Shown here in pieces: positions 8,036-17,321 of a DNA stretch of 64,000 bases; the first letter of the stretch is position 1, and the number at the start of each line of letters is the position of its first letter. Position numbers and translations under genes: made by a program. The stretch is from JAUVKA01 sp964465145. Its GTDB lineage: Bacteria; Bacteroidota; Bacteroidia; Bacteroidales; UBA12481. The stretch lies in NCBI GenBank assembly GCA_964465145.1, contig CAYXJR010000011.1, positions 1 through 64,000 on the forward strand. The letters run 5' to 3'. The notes beneath the pieces are model-generated. The model did not search any database and was not told where the DNA came from. It was given only the letters and a program-made list of their open reading frames with translations.

Positions 8036-9109
8036 ATGAACAGGAAATCCATCACAGGGATTCAGCAGGTTGGTATTGGCGTCAGGAACCTTACAGAGGC
8101 ATGGCGGTGGTATAAAAATCATTTTGGAATGGATGTCAGGATTTTTGAAGATGACACCACCGCCGAATTGATGTTACCTTATACAGGAGGTGAACCGAGG
8201 CAACGCCATGCGGCCCTGGCCTTGAATTTACAGGGAGGAGGAGGATTTGAGATCTGGCAGTACAAGGGAAGGACACCCCTGGCTCCTGTTTTTGAAGTAA
8301 AAATTGGCGATCTGGGAATATTTGCAATCAAGGTCAAATCGAAAAACGTTGAAGACAGCTACGAGGAACTCCAACAAAAGGGAGCTGAAATATTAGGGGA
8401 TATTCATCTTGGTCCCGGAGGGAAAAAACACTTTTTTGTAAGAGATCCTTTTAACAATGTTTTTGAAGTTATCGAGGGAAACTCATGGTTCTATAATGAT
8501 AAAAAACTTAGTGGAGGAACCAGCGGTGTGATTATTGGTGCAAGTAATATTGAGCGTGCCAGGAAATTGTATTCCGGGGTTTTGGGATACGATGAAGTTA
8601 TATACGATGAGGAAGGAAAATTTGAAGATCTTTCCGGGGTTCCGGGATCGGAAAATACTTTCAGAAGGGTTCTGCTGGCACATTCAGAAAAGCGTTTCGG
8701 GGGTTTCAGCCGTATCTTTGGTGAAAGTGAGATAGAACTGATCCAGGTTTTAGACAGGAAATCTGAATTTATTTTTAAGAACCGCTTATGGGGAGATCTT
8801 GGTTTCATCCATCTTTGTTTCGATATCCAAAATATGATCGCCCTTAAAGAAGAATGCACGGAAAAAGGTTTTCCGTTCACGGTTGACAGCTCTGTTAAGG
8901 ATCCGAACACTTTTGATATGGGGGAGGCTGCAGGGCATTTTTCGTATATAGAAGATCCAGATGGCACCCTCATCGAATTTGTCGAGACCCATCGGATACC
9001 TATTATAAAAAAACTTGGCTGGTATATTAATCTGCGGAATAGGGATCCCAAAAAGAACCTGCCAGACTATCTTTTAAAAGCATTACGTTTTAACAGGTAT
9101 AAAGGCTAG
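8036..9109 (+). CDS. VOC-family (glyoxalase/dioxygenase fold) protein, two domains
   Basis: A 357-residue protein of two vicinal-oxygen-chelate modules. The first begins QQVGIGVRNLTEAWRWYKNHFGMD and ends near KKHFFVRDPFNNVFEVIEG; the second begins SGVIIGASNIERARKLYSGVLGYDE and ends near HFSYIEDPDGTLIEFVE. His and Glu metal ligands are visible (HVGI-like start replaced by QVGIG in module 1, final Glu in FEVIE and EFVE). Such proteins are lyases, dioxygenases or resistance proteins; the reaction cannot be named. It has its own promoter and is convergent with nadD. No operon partner suggests a substrate. Confidence 0.8.
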   Translation: MNRKSITGIQQVGIGVRNLTEAWRWYKNHFGMDVRIFEDDTTAELMLPYTGGEPRQRHAALALNLQGGGGFEIWQYKGRTPLAPVFEVKIGDLGIFAIKVKSKNVEDSYEELQQKGAEILGDIHLGPGGKKHFFVRDPFNNVFEVIEGNSWFYNDKKLSGGTSGVIIGASNIERARKLYSGVLGYDEVIYDEEGKFEDLSGVPGSENTFRRVLLAHSEKRFGGFSRIFGESEIELIQVLDRKSEFIFKNRLWGDLGFIHLCFDIQNMIALKEECTEKGFPFTVDSSVKDPNTFDMGEAAGHFSYIEDPDGTLIEFVETHRIPIIKKLGWYINLRNRDPKKNLPDYLLKALRFNRYKG

Positions 9110-9132
9110 ATTATCATCGGCCTTCCTCCTTT

Positions 9133-9705
9133 TTACTCATAGAAATGCATCTCCCTGATATACCCCCAAACTGCTTCAGGCATAAAAAACCTCATGTCTT
9201 TTTTTTCCTGAATAGCCCGCCTTATAAAGGTGGAGGATATTTCCATCATTGGGGCCTCAATACGCTGAAAAGCAGGATTATCCATTAATGAATGCTTGTC
9301 GGTTCCTAGTCTTGGATAAACCAGGAAATGATAATTATCGATCAATTGATCAGGGTTTTTCCAATTATGGAAATAGGGTAATTGATCAGAACCAATAATC
9401 AGATAAAAGTCTTGCTCGGGATATTGTTCAGCCAGGTAGGTGAGGGTATCAATTGTATATGATGGTTTTGGTAATTTGAATTCGACGTTGGAGGCTTTGA
9501 ACCTGTGGTCATCACTGATGGCCCGGTTAACTAATTCATACCTGTGATAATCGGCAAGCAGAGATGATTTTGCCTTAAATGGATTTTGAGGACTGATAAT
9601 AAACCAAATTTGTTCAATCCCGGTAAATTCGGTCACGTAATTAGCTATGGCCATATGGCCAAAATGGATGGGGTTGAAGGAGCCGAAGAAAAGTCCAGTT
9701 TTCAA
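9133..9705 (-). CDS. nadD: Nicotinate-nucleotide adenylyltransferase
   Basis: Adenylates nicotinate mononucleotide to deamido-NAD in NAD synthesis. The 190 residues begin KTGLFFGSFNPIHFGHM, the nucleotidyltransferase motif GSFNPxHxGH, and carry ISSTFIRRAI (the ISSTxIR motif) near the C-terminus. The start codon is TTG, which overlaps the gmk stop as TTGA; no ATG fits the conserved N-terminus, so translational coupling to gmk is likely. It is the last gene of the yicC-gmk-nadD operon, an order typical of Bacteroidota. Confidence 0.93.
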   Translation of the reverse strand: MKTGLFFGSFNPIHFGHMAIANYVTEFTGIEQIWFIISPQNPFKAKSSLLADYHRYELVNRAISDDHRFKASNVEFKLPKPSYTIDTLTYLAEQYPEQDFYLIIGSDQLPYFHNWKNPDQLIDNYHFLVYPRLGTDKHSLMDNPAFQRIEAPMMEISSTFIRRAIQEKKDMRFFMPEAVWGYIREMHFYE

Positions 9706-10304
9706 GTTTCAGAATTTGTGTTATTTATCATTAGAAATTCTCGGATGGCTTGCGATGTTTTCTCCAATGCCAGATCCAGATCATCATTTATTATTATCAA
9801 GTCAAAATCATCTGCTAAACTAATTTCCTGCCTGGCTTTATCGAGGCGCATTTGAATCTTTTGGATTGAATCAGTTGAACGCTTCTTCAGTCGTTTCTCC
9901 AATTCCTTAATGGACGGAGGTTTAATGAAGATGGCAAGAGCAAAATCACCATATTGCTTTTTTATATTTAAACCACCGACCACATCCACATCAAACAAAA
10001 CATTGTGACCTGATTCTGCGATCCTTTTAACCTCCCTTTTAAGCGTCCCGTAATAATGATCCGGATAAACTTCCTCCCATTCCAGGAATTCACCGGCATC
10101 AATATAATCCCTGAACTCAAGCTGACTTATGAAATAGTAATCAATTCCCTCTATTTCCCCTGGCCGTTTTTCACGGCTGCATGCAGAAACTGAAAACTTC
10201 AATTTTAAGTCAGAATTAAGCAGTTGATGTGCAATTGTCGTTTTACCTGATCCCGATGGGGCAGAAATAATTACCAGTTTACCTTTTTGATGAGGACTAT
10301 TCAT
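9702..10304 (-). CDS. gmk: Guanylate kinase
   Basis: Phosphorylates GMP to GDP. The 200 residues carry the P-loop SAPSGSGKTTIAHQL at the N-terminus, the GMP-binding stretch SREKRPGEIEGIDYYFIS, and VLFDVDVVGGLNIKKQ (the usual VLLDIDVQGA motif). It starts 33 bases after the yicC stop and its TGA overlaps the TTG start of nadD. The size is normal for the family. Confidence 0.95.
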   Translation of the reverse strand: MNSPHQKGKLVIISAPSGSGKTTIAHQLLNSDLKLKFSVSACSREKRPGEIEGIDYYFISQLEFRDYIDAGEFLEWEEVYPDHYYGTLKREVKRIAESGHNVLFDVDVVGGLNIKKQYGDFALAIFIKPPSIKELEKRLKKRSTDSIQKIQMRLDKARQEISLADDFDLIIINDDLDLALEKTSQAIREFLMINNTNSET

Positions 10305-10337
10305 GCTGAGTTTGAGCTGAATAAATTAGCTTAATGC

Positions 10338-11213
10338 TTATAACACATTAAGGAGCTGCTCTTTGACCTTTTCCAGTTCGTCTTTCATCTGGACTACCAG
10401 TCGTTGAATTTCTCCGTTATTGGCCTTTGATCCAAGCGTGTTAATTTCACGGCCAATCTCCTGTGCAATAAAACCCAGTTTTTTACCAACTATCGTTTCA
10501 TTGTCCATTGTTTCAATAAAATAAGTGCAGTGGTTTGCCAGCCTTACATTTTCTTCTGTAATGTCCAGTTTTTCAAGATAATAAATCACTTCCTGCTCAA
10601 ACCTGTTTGTGTCGATATTATCTTTTCCAATCAAGTTGACCAGATTGCCATCCAAACGGGAGCGGATCTTCTCTAACCTTCCATCCAGATGTTTCTCTAT
10701 TTCACTGGCAAGGATTGTGATATTTTTTATTCGTAATCGAATATCTTCCTCCAGAACCAAGCCTTCCTGATCACGGAATTCCTGGGTAAGAGCAACGGCA
10801 TCTGCCACAGAATTCATTATCAAATCCCATTCAGCCTTGTCGAATTCTTGCCTTTGAACCGAAAGTACTTCCGGGAGCTTCATAGCTACCGGCAGCAAAA
10901 TATCATTTCCTGGGACCGCAGTCAATTCACTCATTTCCGCAAATTGATTAAGATAATCAAGCAACACCAGTTGATTTATTGTTGCTTTTCTTTCTGTCCC
11001 GGTAAAATCGTACCAAAGGCCAAACTCAATCTTGCCTCTGACCAGAGATTTGGCCAGCTCATTTCTGAGCTGAGATTCACCTTCCCGGTATAGGCTGGGC
11101 AGTTTGAGATAAATATCAGCCTGTTTACTGTTCAGGCTTTTTATTTCAATTGTGACTATCTTATCTGGCAGCTCGCAGGTAGTTTTTCCGAAACCGGTCA
11201 TTGATTTAAGCAT
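10338..11213 (-). CDS. YicC/YloC family endoribonuclease
   Basis: A 291-residue member of the YicC family, whose E. coli member acts in RNA turnover and small-RNA decay. The start LKSMTGFGK is the family signature, and the C-terminus contains GKKLGFIAQEIGREINTLGSKANNGEIQ in two conserved parts. It is the first gene of the operon with gmk and nadD and has a TAACTTTG promoter element 22 bases upstream. Pairing with gmk is widespread in bacteria. Confidence 0.92.
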   Translation of the reverse strand: MLKSMTGFGKTTCELPDKIVTIEIKSLNSKQADIYLKLPSLYREGESQLRNELAKSLVRGKIEFGLWYDFTGTERKATINQLVLLDYLNQFAEMSELTAVPGNDILLPVAMKLPEVLSVQRQEFDKAEWDLIMNSVADAVALTQEFRDQEGLVLEEDIRLRIKNITILASEIEKHLDGRLEKIRSRLDGNLVNLIGKDNIDTNRFEQEVIYYLEKLDITEENVRLANHCTYFIETMDNETIVGKKLGFIAQEIGREINTLGSKANNGEIQRLVVQMKDELEKVKEQLLNVL

Positions 11214-11235
11214 AATTGGCTTTTTTAGATTATTA

Positions 11236-11243
11236 CAAAGTTA
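11236..11243 (-). promoter_or_regulatory. -7 promoter element TAACTTTG of the yicC operon
   Basis: On the minus strand this reads TAACTTTG, an exact TAnnTTTG match, 22 bases before the yicC ATG. Confidence 0.65.
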
Positions 11244-11285
11244 AAATATTGCATGAATACACTGAATTTGTTCATTTTTATTTTT

Positions 11286-11302
11286 TTGGCACTTGAATTG
11301 AT
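11286..11302 (+). promoter_or_regulatory. Sigma-54-like site before the A2M gene
   Basis: TTGGCAC with GG at 11288-11289, ten bases, then GA at 11300-11301 in a TTGA block. This resembles the -24/-12 sigma-54 promoter (TTGGCACG-N4-TTGC) except that the -12 GC is GA. A start about 12 bases downstream would leave a leader of some 18 bases. An overlapping TATATTTA at 11302-11309 could instead be a -7 element. The same variant occurs before htpG. Confidence 0.35.
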
Positions 11303-11330
11303 ATATTTATACCAATTAATTCCATAAGCA

Positions 11331-14300
11331 ATGCGCCATTCATTTCTTTTGATTCCATTATTGTTAGTGAGCCTGGGATTCTGGTTTGGTGGTATTTATC
11401 ACCGGCAATTAGAAACTGATTATCCTTCTGAATGGAGGAAAATTGACTCACTGGAGGAGAGGGGCTTGTATCGCCAGGCCATGGGAAAAGTAGTGGAAAT
11501 TTATGGCAATGCAAAAAAGGAACATATCACAGGTGAAGAATTAAAGGCATTAATCTTTAAGCTACGTTACATCCAAGTGTTAAGTGAGGATGGATATACA
11601 GAGATTATTGAGGAATTGGAAAATGAAAGGAATGATGATCGTGTTGTTTTCAGAGCATTGAAAACAAGTATGTTGGCGGAGGTTTATTCACTCTATTATC
11701 AGCGTAACCGATGGTCAATATTTAAAAACGCCACATATGATTCACCAGACCTTGCTCATCCGGAAACATGGTCTTCTGCTCAGTTTGGAGAATACATTGA
11801 TGGTTTGTTCCAGGAATCTTTAATACAGCCTCAGGTTCTTGGTGCTGTTAAACTTGGCGAGTACCAAAATATACTCAAGGATAGCCTCCTCCAAGGAAAT
11901 GAGCTTACAATGCTGGATCTTTTGTCTAAAAGAGCCCTGGCCTTCTATGAATTAGATGAGCTGGATTACTCCACTGATCCTCTTCCTGACTTTCTATTAG
12001 ATACTATGCTTTTTTCACCCCATCATGACTTCCTCGACTGGCTGGATGAAAATAAAGATGGAAGTTCCTTCTTTTCCCGATCTCTGGAAATACTAGGCGG
12101 TTTAATCTTTCAACACCTTGAAGATTCAGGTGAATCAGAACTCCTGGCAAGCGATCTCCGTAGGTTATCCTACGCTTATGAAATTTACTTTCCTCAAGAT
12201 GGGGATAAATTATATTTAGATGCATTAGATACTTTAGAAAGCCTTTCAAATATTGACAGTCTAAAGACAGATATATATTATAATAAAGCACAGTTTTATT
12301 ATTCTCGAACCGATAATTACGAGATACACAGTCTGGATGCGGCAAAATATCATGATAATAAAAGGCTGGCAGTTTTGTGGGCACGAAAGTCAATAGATAT
12401 GTGTCCGGAATCCAGGGCTGCAATAGAATCACAAAACCTTATAAATAGGATTATTGCGCCGGTTTTAAAGGTGGGAACTGAGATGGTTGCTATTCCTAAT
12501 CGATATATTCCCCTTTCCCTTGAATATGCTAACCTGAGTGAAATATGGTATTGGATCACCCCTGTGAGCCCCGATAAAACTATTAATGTTGGATACATAT
12601 CAGGAAGAGGAAAAGCTAATGTTTTTATTGAGGGGAATAGTCCAACTGCTTCTGGTAAATATAATGTATCGGATATAAAGGATTATAATCTGCATCGGGT
12701 CACAGTTGATTTGCCTCCTCTCCTGGAAGGGAATTACCAGCTTATCTTATCCAATTCCTCCAACCCTGATAATGAGAATGACTTTATATCTTTAGGCTAT
12801 CTACGGGTCTCAAGCCTTTCATGGATTACTCAAATGCAGGATGATGGAAAGCTTTTAATCAATATTGTTGACAGGGGCTCGGGCAACCCTGTCGCTGGTA
12901 TTAGAGTCCAACAATATTTTCGCCATTATGATAATAGAAGCAGAGAGGAGGAACTACAGGCTGGAAGTGAATTTATTAGTGACAAAACAGGGCAGTTAAT
13001 GATCAGCCTAAAGGAATCTTCCACCAATTCATACGGTTCCGAGTCTTTTCATCTTCTTTTAGGATCACCTGAATATGGAGTGTTCACTCCGGAAAGATTC
13101 CATCTCTATCCAAACCGGGGAAAAAATGATCCGCGTCCATCACAGAGAATTTTCACCGACAGGGGAATTTACAGACCAGGGCAGAGCGTCCTGTTTACGG
13201 GTTTGCTGGTAATCGGGGATAAAAATGGATTGGAAGTGGATGAAAATCGTGCCCTGGAGGTGTATTTTCAGGACTCAAAGTTTAAGACCCTCGATTCGCT
13301 TCAGCTTAGAACCGATGATTTTGGATATTTTACCGGATCATTCACTATTCCCGTCGATGTTCTTAGCGGCAGATTTCAAATTATGACTTCCTGGGGTCTG
13401 CAAGGTATACAGGTTGAGCAATATAAGCGCCCTGGCTTTAAGATTAATATTGATCCTGATGAAAGGGTTTATACTCCGGGCGACTCTATTTACATTGAAG
13501 GCCAGGCTGAGGCATTTGCAGGGATTGCACTCAAGGGGGCATCGGTAGATATTGAGGCCTATATGGAGCTTCAGGGGAATTATTCCTTTAAACACCGATT
13601 TGCCGGCCGCAAAATCAGAGTTGGTTTGACCAGTTCAAAACTGGATGATCAGGGTAGATTTAGCTGGGCGGTAAAAAGCATTAGTTTTTTTGGTAGTACA
13701 TTTTCAAGAGCAAACTATGAATTCCGGGTCAAGGTAAAGGATAAAAACGGTGAAACACGGGAGCTCTCTCATAATGTTTTTCTAAGCAAATCGCCTTTAT
13801 TCGCAAGCTTAACCGGGCCAACAAATATTGACCGCAAGCACAGTGGAACCTGGGGTATTATTGCAAGATCTCCGGGTGGGAGATTGGTGAAAGCTCCTCT
13901 ACTTGTTCGGATAGGACCCTTAAATAAACCCGATATAAGGCAATTACCAAATCCAGTTCCGAATCCGGATACCTGGATTATTAAGGAAAAAGTATGGGAG
14001 AAGAGATTCCCAAGAATTCCCTATCATCCAAGCAATGAGCAAGATAGTGTGTCAAAAGTTTTTTTCTCTAAGATTTATGAAGTTGATGTAGACGGCTTAA
14101 GCTTTAGCCCTGAAATATCGGATTGGGGTCCTGGCAGATATAGAATAATGGTAAGCAGGCCTGATAGCCCGGAGCAAATTATCGGTCAGTTTGAATTTGA
14201 TCTGTTTGATTCGAGGAGAAAGGTTTTCCCTGTGAGAGATCCAATTTGGCTGGCCACAAATGAAAGTGAATATGAGCCCGGGCAGACAATGGAATATTAT

Positions 14301-17300
14301 TTGGGGGCAAGATATCCAGGATTGTACCTGCTTGAAATATCAGGAAAGGATACCATCTACCTGAAAGAGTGGATTTCATTGGATAATCGTCAAATCAAAC
14401 GGCGATTGCCCATCTCAGATAAGATGCTTGGAAACATAAATATCCTGCTAAATGGTGTTTATGAAAACAACCACTTTTCCAAAAGTCAACTTGTAAGGAT
14501 TCCCTGGAAAAATAAGGATTTAAAGGTTTTTGGTCTCGACAGCTTAGGTAGCTTAGAACCCGGAGAATCTGCAGATATTGCCGTGAGGGTGGTTGATAAT
14601 CTTGGAAAGCCCGTGTCAATTCAAGGAGTTTTAACGATATATGATTCTTCCCTTGATGAGATTTCCCCACATCAATGGTCTGTTTTTATGTGGCCTACAA
14701 ATAGATCAAGAATACCTTGGAGGTCGGGGGGATTTGGGTTGAGCTGGTCAAGAATACGACAATCTCCATCTATCCCATTTCAGCAAGTAACTTCGCAACC
14801 TGAGTTGGGTCTCAACTGGTTTGGACTGGAATATTATGGCATTCGTAATTATGATAACCTTGAGATGGCCGTGCAGCCAGAGTCTCAGCGAATGAAGGCT
14901 GGTAATGCGAATGAGGAGGCTGGCGAATCAGATGTGGTATTTTATATGAAAGAAGACCTTTCCGAAATAGTTCCCCGGCCTCAAACCGTCAGATTTAAGG
15001 AGTTATCCAAACAGGTACCCCCCCCATATTTCAGGGAGGATTTCAGGGAAACTGCACACTTTATATCAACTTTCAAAACTGATGAAAATGGGGAGGGAAT
15101 TGTGCATTTTACAGTACCTGAGGCAATTACCGAGTGGAAGGTTAAAGTTTATGGCCATGATAGAGAAATGGCACAGGCTTTAGCTCAATCAGAGTTTCAA
15201 TCGCAAAAAAACCTGATGCTCTTACCTAACTTCCCGCGTTTTGTAAGGGTAGGAGACATTATTGAGTTGTCGGTTAAGGTAGCTTATCAGGGTACCCATA
15301 GCACTCCCGTTATTGCTAGTTTCCAAATTGAAAACCCTGAAGATACGGGACATTTATTAACGGATCAGACCCAGGAATTCCAGCTTTTACCCAATGATCA
15401 AAAAACTTTAACCTGGAATTTTGAAGTGCCTGAGGGCCAACATTATTTACGTGTTAGGTTAAGCTGTTCTGACGGTAGTCTGTCTGATGGGATTTTAGCC
15501 GATATACCGGTATTAAACAGGGAGTTGAATTTCTGGGAAACCAAAAATTTTATGCTTAGGGAGCCTGCAGAGATTCTCATTTCATCGGGGCCGGCAGCTG
15601 AAAAAGCAATCCTCGAATTGAACACTCAACCAATATGGCTGGCTGTTCAATCGTTACCAGTTTTTACTGAAGAGGGATTACCATGTTCAGAACTATGGTT
15701 TACCCGATATTATACCAGCCGGTTGATCCAAAAGGTTTCTCTTGAGAATCCTACGGTTAAGGACAGATTATTGGCCATGGCACGGGAGATGGAGAGTGAC
15801 CCCCGATTAAATAATTTTTTAAAGAATGCAGAAGTGAGACGGTTTGTCCTGGAAACTGGCATATGGGAGGGAGCCGACGAGGAGGAGGCTATCCATCTCC
15901 AGGCCCTGGCTGAATCCTTTGATCCGGAATCCAATGCAAGAGAGATTGAAAAAACTTTGAAGCAGCTGGTCAAATTGCAATTGCCTGATGGTTCCTGGCC
16001 CTGGTTCCAGGGCATGCGCCCCGATTTCAGGATGACCCTTCATATTCTGGGTGGGTTGGGAGAGCTGGCAGAGATGGATAATATTGATCACATATATAAT
16101 CCTAGTGCTGATCAATTGATTAATAAAGCCTTAGGTGCGGTTGACCGCATCGTGTATGAGCGGTATAACCGGCAAAAGCTGTCTCAACCAGAGCAAGATC
16201 CTGCTTTATATGATGACATCATCTATTACCTCTATGTACGTAGTTTTTTCCAGGGGATAAATGTGCCGGATCAATACCTTGAAGCATATTCATATTACTT
16301 TGAAAAGGCCGGCAAAGAATGGCTCAGGTGTTCAATCTCACAACAGGTATTTATAGCATTAGCCTATCAAAGGGCTGGCAAAGCTGGTATCCCTGATCTT
16401 GTAATGAATTCACTCTTGGAAAGAAAGCTGGATTCAGATGGAGGGGGAATATTCTGGAAGACGGAGCCGCAATTCAGGGGATGGTATGGCAGGGATATCT
16501 GGCAGCAAAGCCGGGTGATAGAATTTTTCAACTCCATGCCTCAGGGAAGAACCTACATTGATGCTATGAGGACCTGGCTGATTCAGCAAAAGCGCAGCCG
16601 TGACTGGGGCGATAGGATATCCACAGCCCTTGCTGTTAAATCGCTTATTCTTTATGGATCAAACTGGTATACTTCACATCCTTCAATAAAAATTCAGTCG
16701 AAAACCGAGAGCTTCAGTCCTTTAAGAATAGATCTGGGAACTGATGTTAGCGGTCATTACCGGTATACATGGAATGAAGCTGAACTGGACGGTAAGGGAT
16801 TGGAATTGCTGATCAGCAAATCAGACAGGCAACCGGTCTGGGGTTCTCTTTACATCAATAAAACCATGGATATTGATACCCTGGAGGCTGCTGGATCTGA
16901 CCTTCGTGTTCGAAGGATAATACTGATAGAGACTGATCATGACGGTCAGATGCGGTGGGCCCCCATAAGTGAAAGAGATATAAAGGCCGGGCAAAGAATT
17001 AGGATCAGGCTTGAGGTTGAAGCAAGCCAGGCTGTCGATTATGTCCAGCTCAGGGATTACCCTCCGGCAGCTTTCGAACCAGACAAGTCTTTATCGGGCT
17101 ATCGTTGGGGGAATGGTGCAGCCTGGTACCAGGCTACTGGAGATCAGTTCACGGATTTTTATATTCCCCACCTTCCTAAAGGATTCTCGTTTTTCGAATA
17201 TATGCTGTATGCAGAACAGACGGGAGGATTTAGTAGTGGATATGCCGAAATACAGTCGCAGTATGCCACAGAATTTATGGGCAGGTCAGAAGGCAGCCGG

Positions 17301-17321
17301 ATAAGGGTTATAAAAGATTAA
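11331..17321 (+). CDS. Alpha-2-macroglobulin family protein, thioester motif degenerate
   Basis: A giant 1996-residue envelope protein. An N-terminal hydrophobic segment (LLIPLLLVSLGFWFGG) works as signal or anchor; no lipobox Cys is present. An MG-type macroglobulin domain begins near 595 (FTDRGIYRPGQSVLFTG), the A2M domain with its ...FRETAHFIST...VPEAITEWKVK block is near 1240, and an alpha-alpha toroid follows. Bacterial relatives are thought to trap proteases in the periplasm. At the thioester site, usually CxEQ, this protein has C1452-S-E-L1455: the glutamine is replaced by leucine, so the internal thioester should not form. No penicillin-binding partner gene is adjacent. The stop shares TTAA with the convergent tryptophanase stop. 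Confidence 0.9.
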   Translation: MRHSFLLIPLLLVSLGFWFGGIYHRQLETDYPSEWRKIDSLEERGLYRQAMGKVVEIYGNAKKEHITGEELKALIFKLRYIQVLSEDGYTEIIEELENERNDDRVVFRALKTSMLAEVYSLYYQRNRWSIFKNATYDSPDLAHPETWSSAQFGEYIDGLFQESLIQPQVLGAVKLGEYQNILKDSLLQGNELTMLDLLSKRALAFYELDELDYSTDPLPDFLLDTMLFSPHHDFLDWLDENKDGSSFFSRSLEILGGLIFQHLEDSGESELLASDLRRLSYAYEIYFPQDGDKLYLDALDTLESLSNIDSLKTDIYYNKAQFYYSRTDNYEIHSLDAAKYHDNKRLAVLWARKSIDMCPESRAAIESQNLINRIIAPVLKVGTEMVAIPNRYIPLSLEYANLSEIWYWITPVSPDKTINVGYISGRGKANVFIEGNSPTASGKYNVSDIKDYNLHRVTVDLPPLLEGNYQLILSNSSNPDNENDFISLGYLRVSSLSWITQMQDDGKLLINIVDRGSGNPVAGIRVQQYFRHYDNRSREEELQAGSEFISDKTGQLMISLKESSTNSYGSESFHLLLGSPEYGVFTPERFHLYPNRGKNDPRPSQRIFTDRGIYRPGQSVLFTGLLVIGDKNGLEVDENRALEVYFQDSKFKTLDSLQLRTDDFGYFTGSFTIPVDVLSGRFQIMTSWGLQGIQVEQYKRPGFKINIDPDERVYTPGDSIYIEGQAEAFAGIALKGASVDIEAYMELQGNYSFKHRFAGRKIRVGLTSSKLDDQGRFSWAVKSISFFGSTFSRANYEFRVKVKDKNGETRELSHNVFLSKSPLFASLTGPTNIDRKHSGTWGIIARSPGGRLVKAPLLVRIGPLNKPDIRQLPNPVPNPDTWIIKEKVWEKRFPRIPYHPSNEQDSVSKVFFSKIYEVDVDGLSFSPEISDWGPGRYRIMVSRPDSPEQIIGQFEFDLFDSRRKVFPVRDPIWLATNESEYEPGQTMEYYLGARYPGLYLLEISGKDTIYLKEWISLDNRQIKRRLPISDKMLGNINILLNGVYENNHFSKSQLVRIPWKNKDLKVFGLDSLGSLEPGESADIAVRVVDNLGKPVSIQGVLTIYDSSLDEISPHQWSVFMWPTNRSRIPWRSGGFGLSWSRIRQSPSIPFQQVTSQPELGLNWFGLEYYGIRNYDNLEMAVQPESQRMKAGNANEEAGESDVVFYMKEDLSEIVPRPQTVRFKELSKQVPPPYFREDFRETAHFISTFKTDENGEGIVHFTVPEAITEWKVKVYGHDREMAQALAQSEFQSQKNLMLLPNFPRFVRVGDIIELSVKVAYQGTHSTPVIASFQIENPEDTGHLLTDQTQEFQLLPNDQKTLTWNFEVPEGQHYLRVRLSCSDGSLSDGILADIPVLNRELNFWETKNFMLREPAEILISSGPAAEKAILELNTQPIWLAVQSLPVFTEEGLPCSELWFTRYYTSRLIQKVSLENPTVKDRLLAMAREMESDPRLNNFLKNAEVRRFVLETGIWEGADEEEAIHLQALAESFDPESNAREIEKTLKQLVKLQLPDGSWPWFQGMRPDFRMTLHILGGLGELAEMDNIDHIYNPSADQLINKALGAVDRIVYERYNRQKLSQPEQDPALYDDIIYYLYVRSFFQGINVPDQYLEAYSYYFEKAGKEWLRCSISQQVFIALAYQRAGKAGIPDLVMNSLLERKLDSDGGGIFWKTEPQFRGWYGRDIWQQSRVIEFFNSMPQGRTYIDAMRTWLIQQKRSRDWGDRISTALAVKSLILYGSNWYTSHPSIKIQSKTESFSPLRIDLGTDVSGHYRYTWNEAELDGKGLELLISKSDRQPVWGSLYINKTMDIDTLEAAGSDLRVRRIILIETDHDGQMRWAPISERDIKAGQRIRIRLEVEASQAVDYVQLRDYPPAAFEPDKSLSGYRWGNGAAWYQATGDQFTDFYIPHLPKGFSFFEYMLYAEQTGGFSSGYAEIQSQYATEFMGRSEGSRIRVIKD

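Noticed and set aside
11331..17321. Several 60-140 codon frames on the opposite strand inside the A2M gene
   Set aside because: They are shadows of the long coding frame; none has a promoter or recognisable motif.
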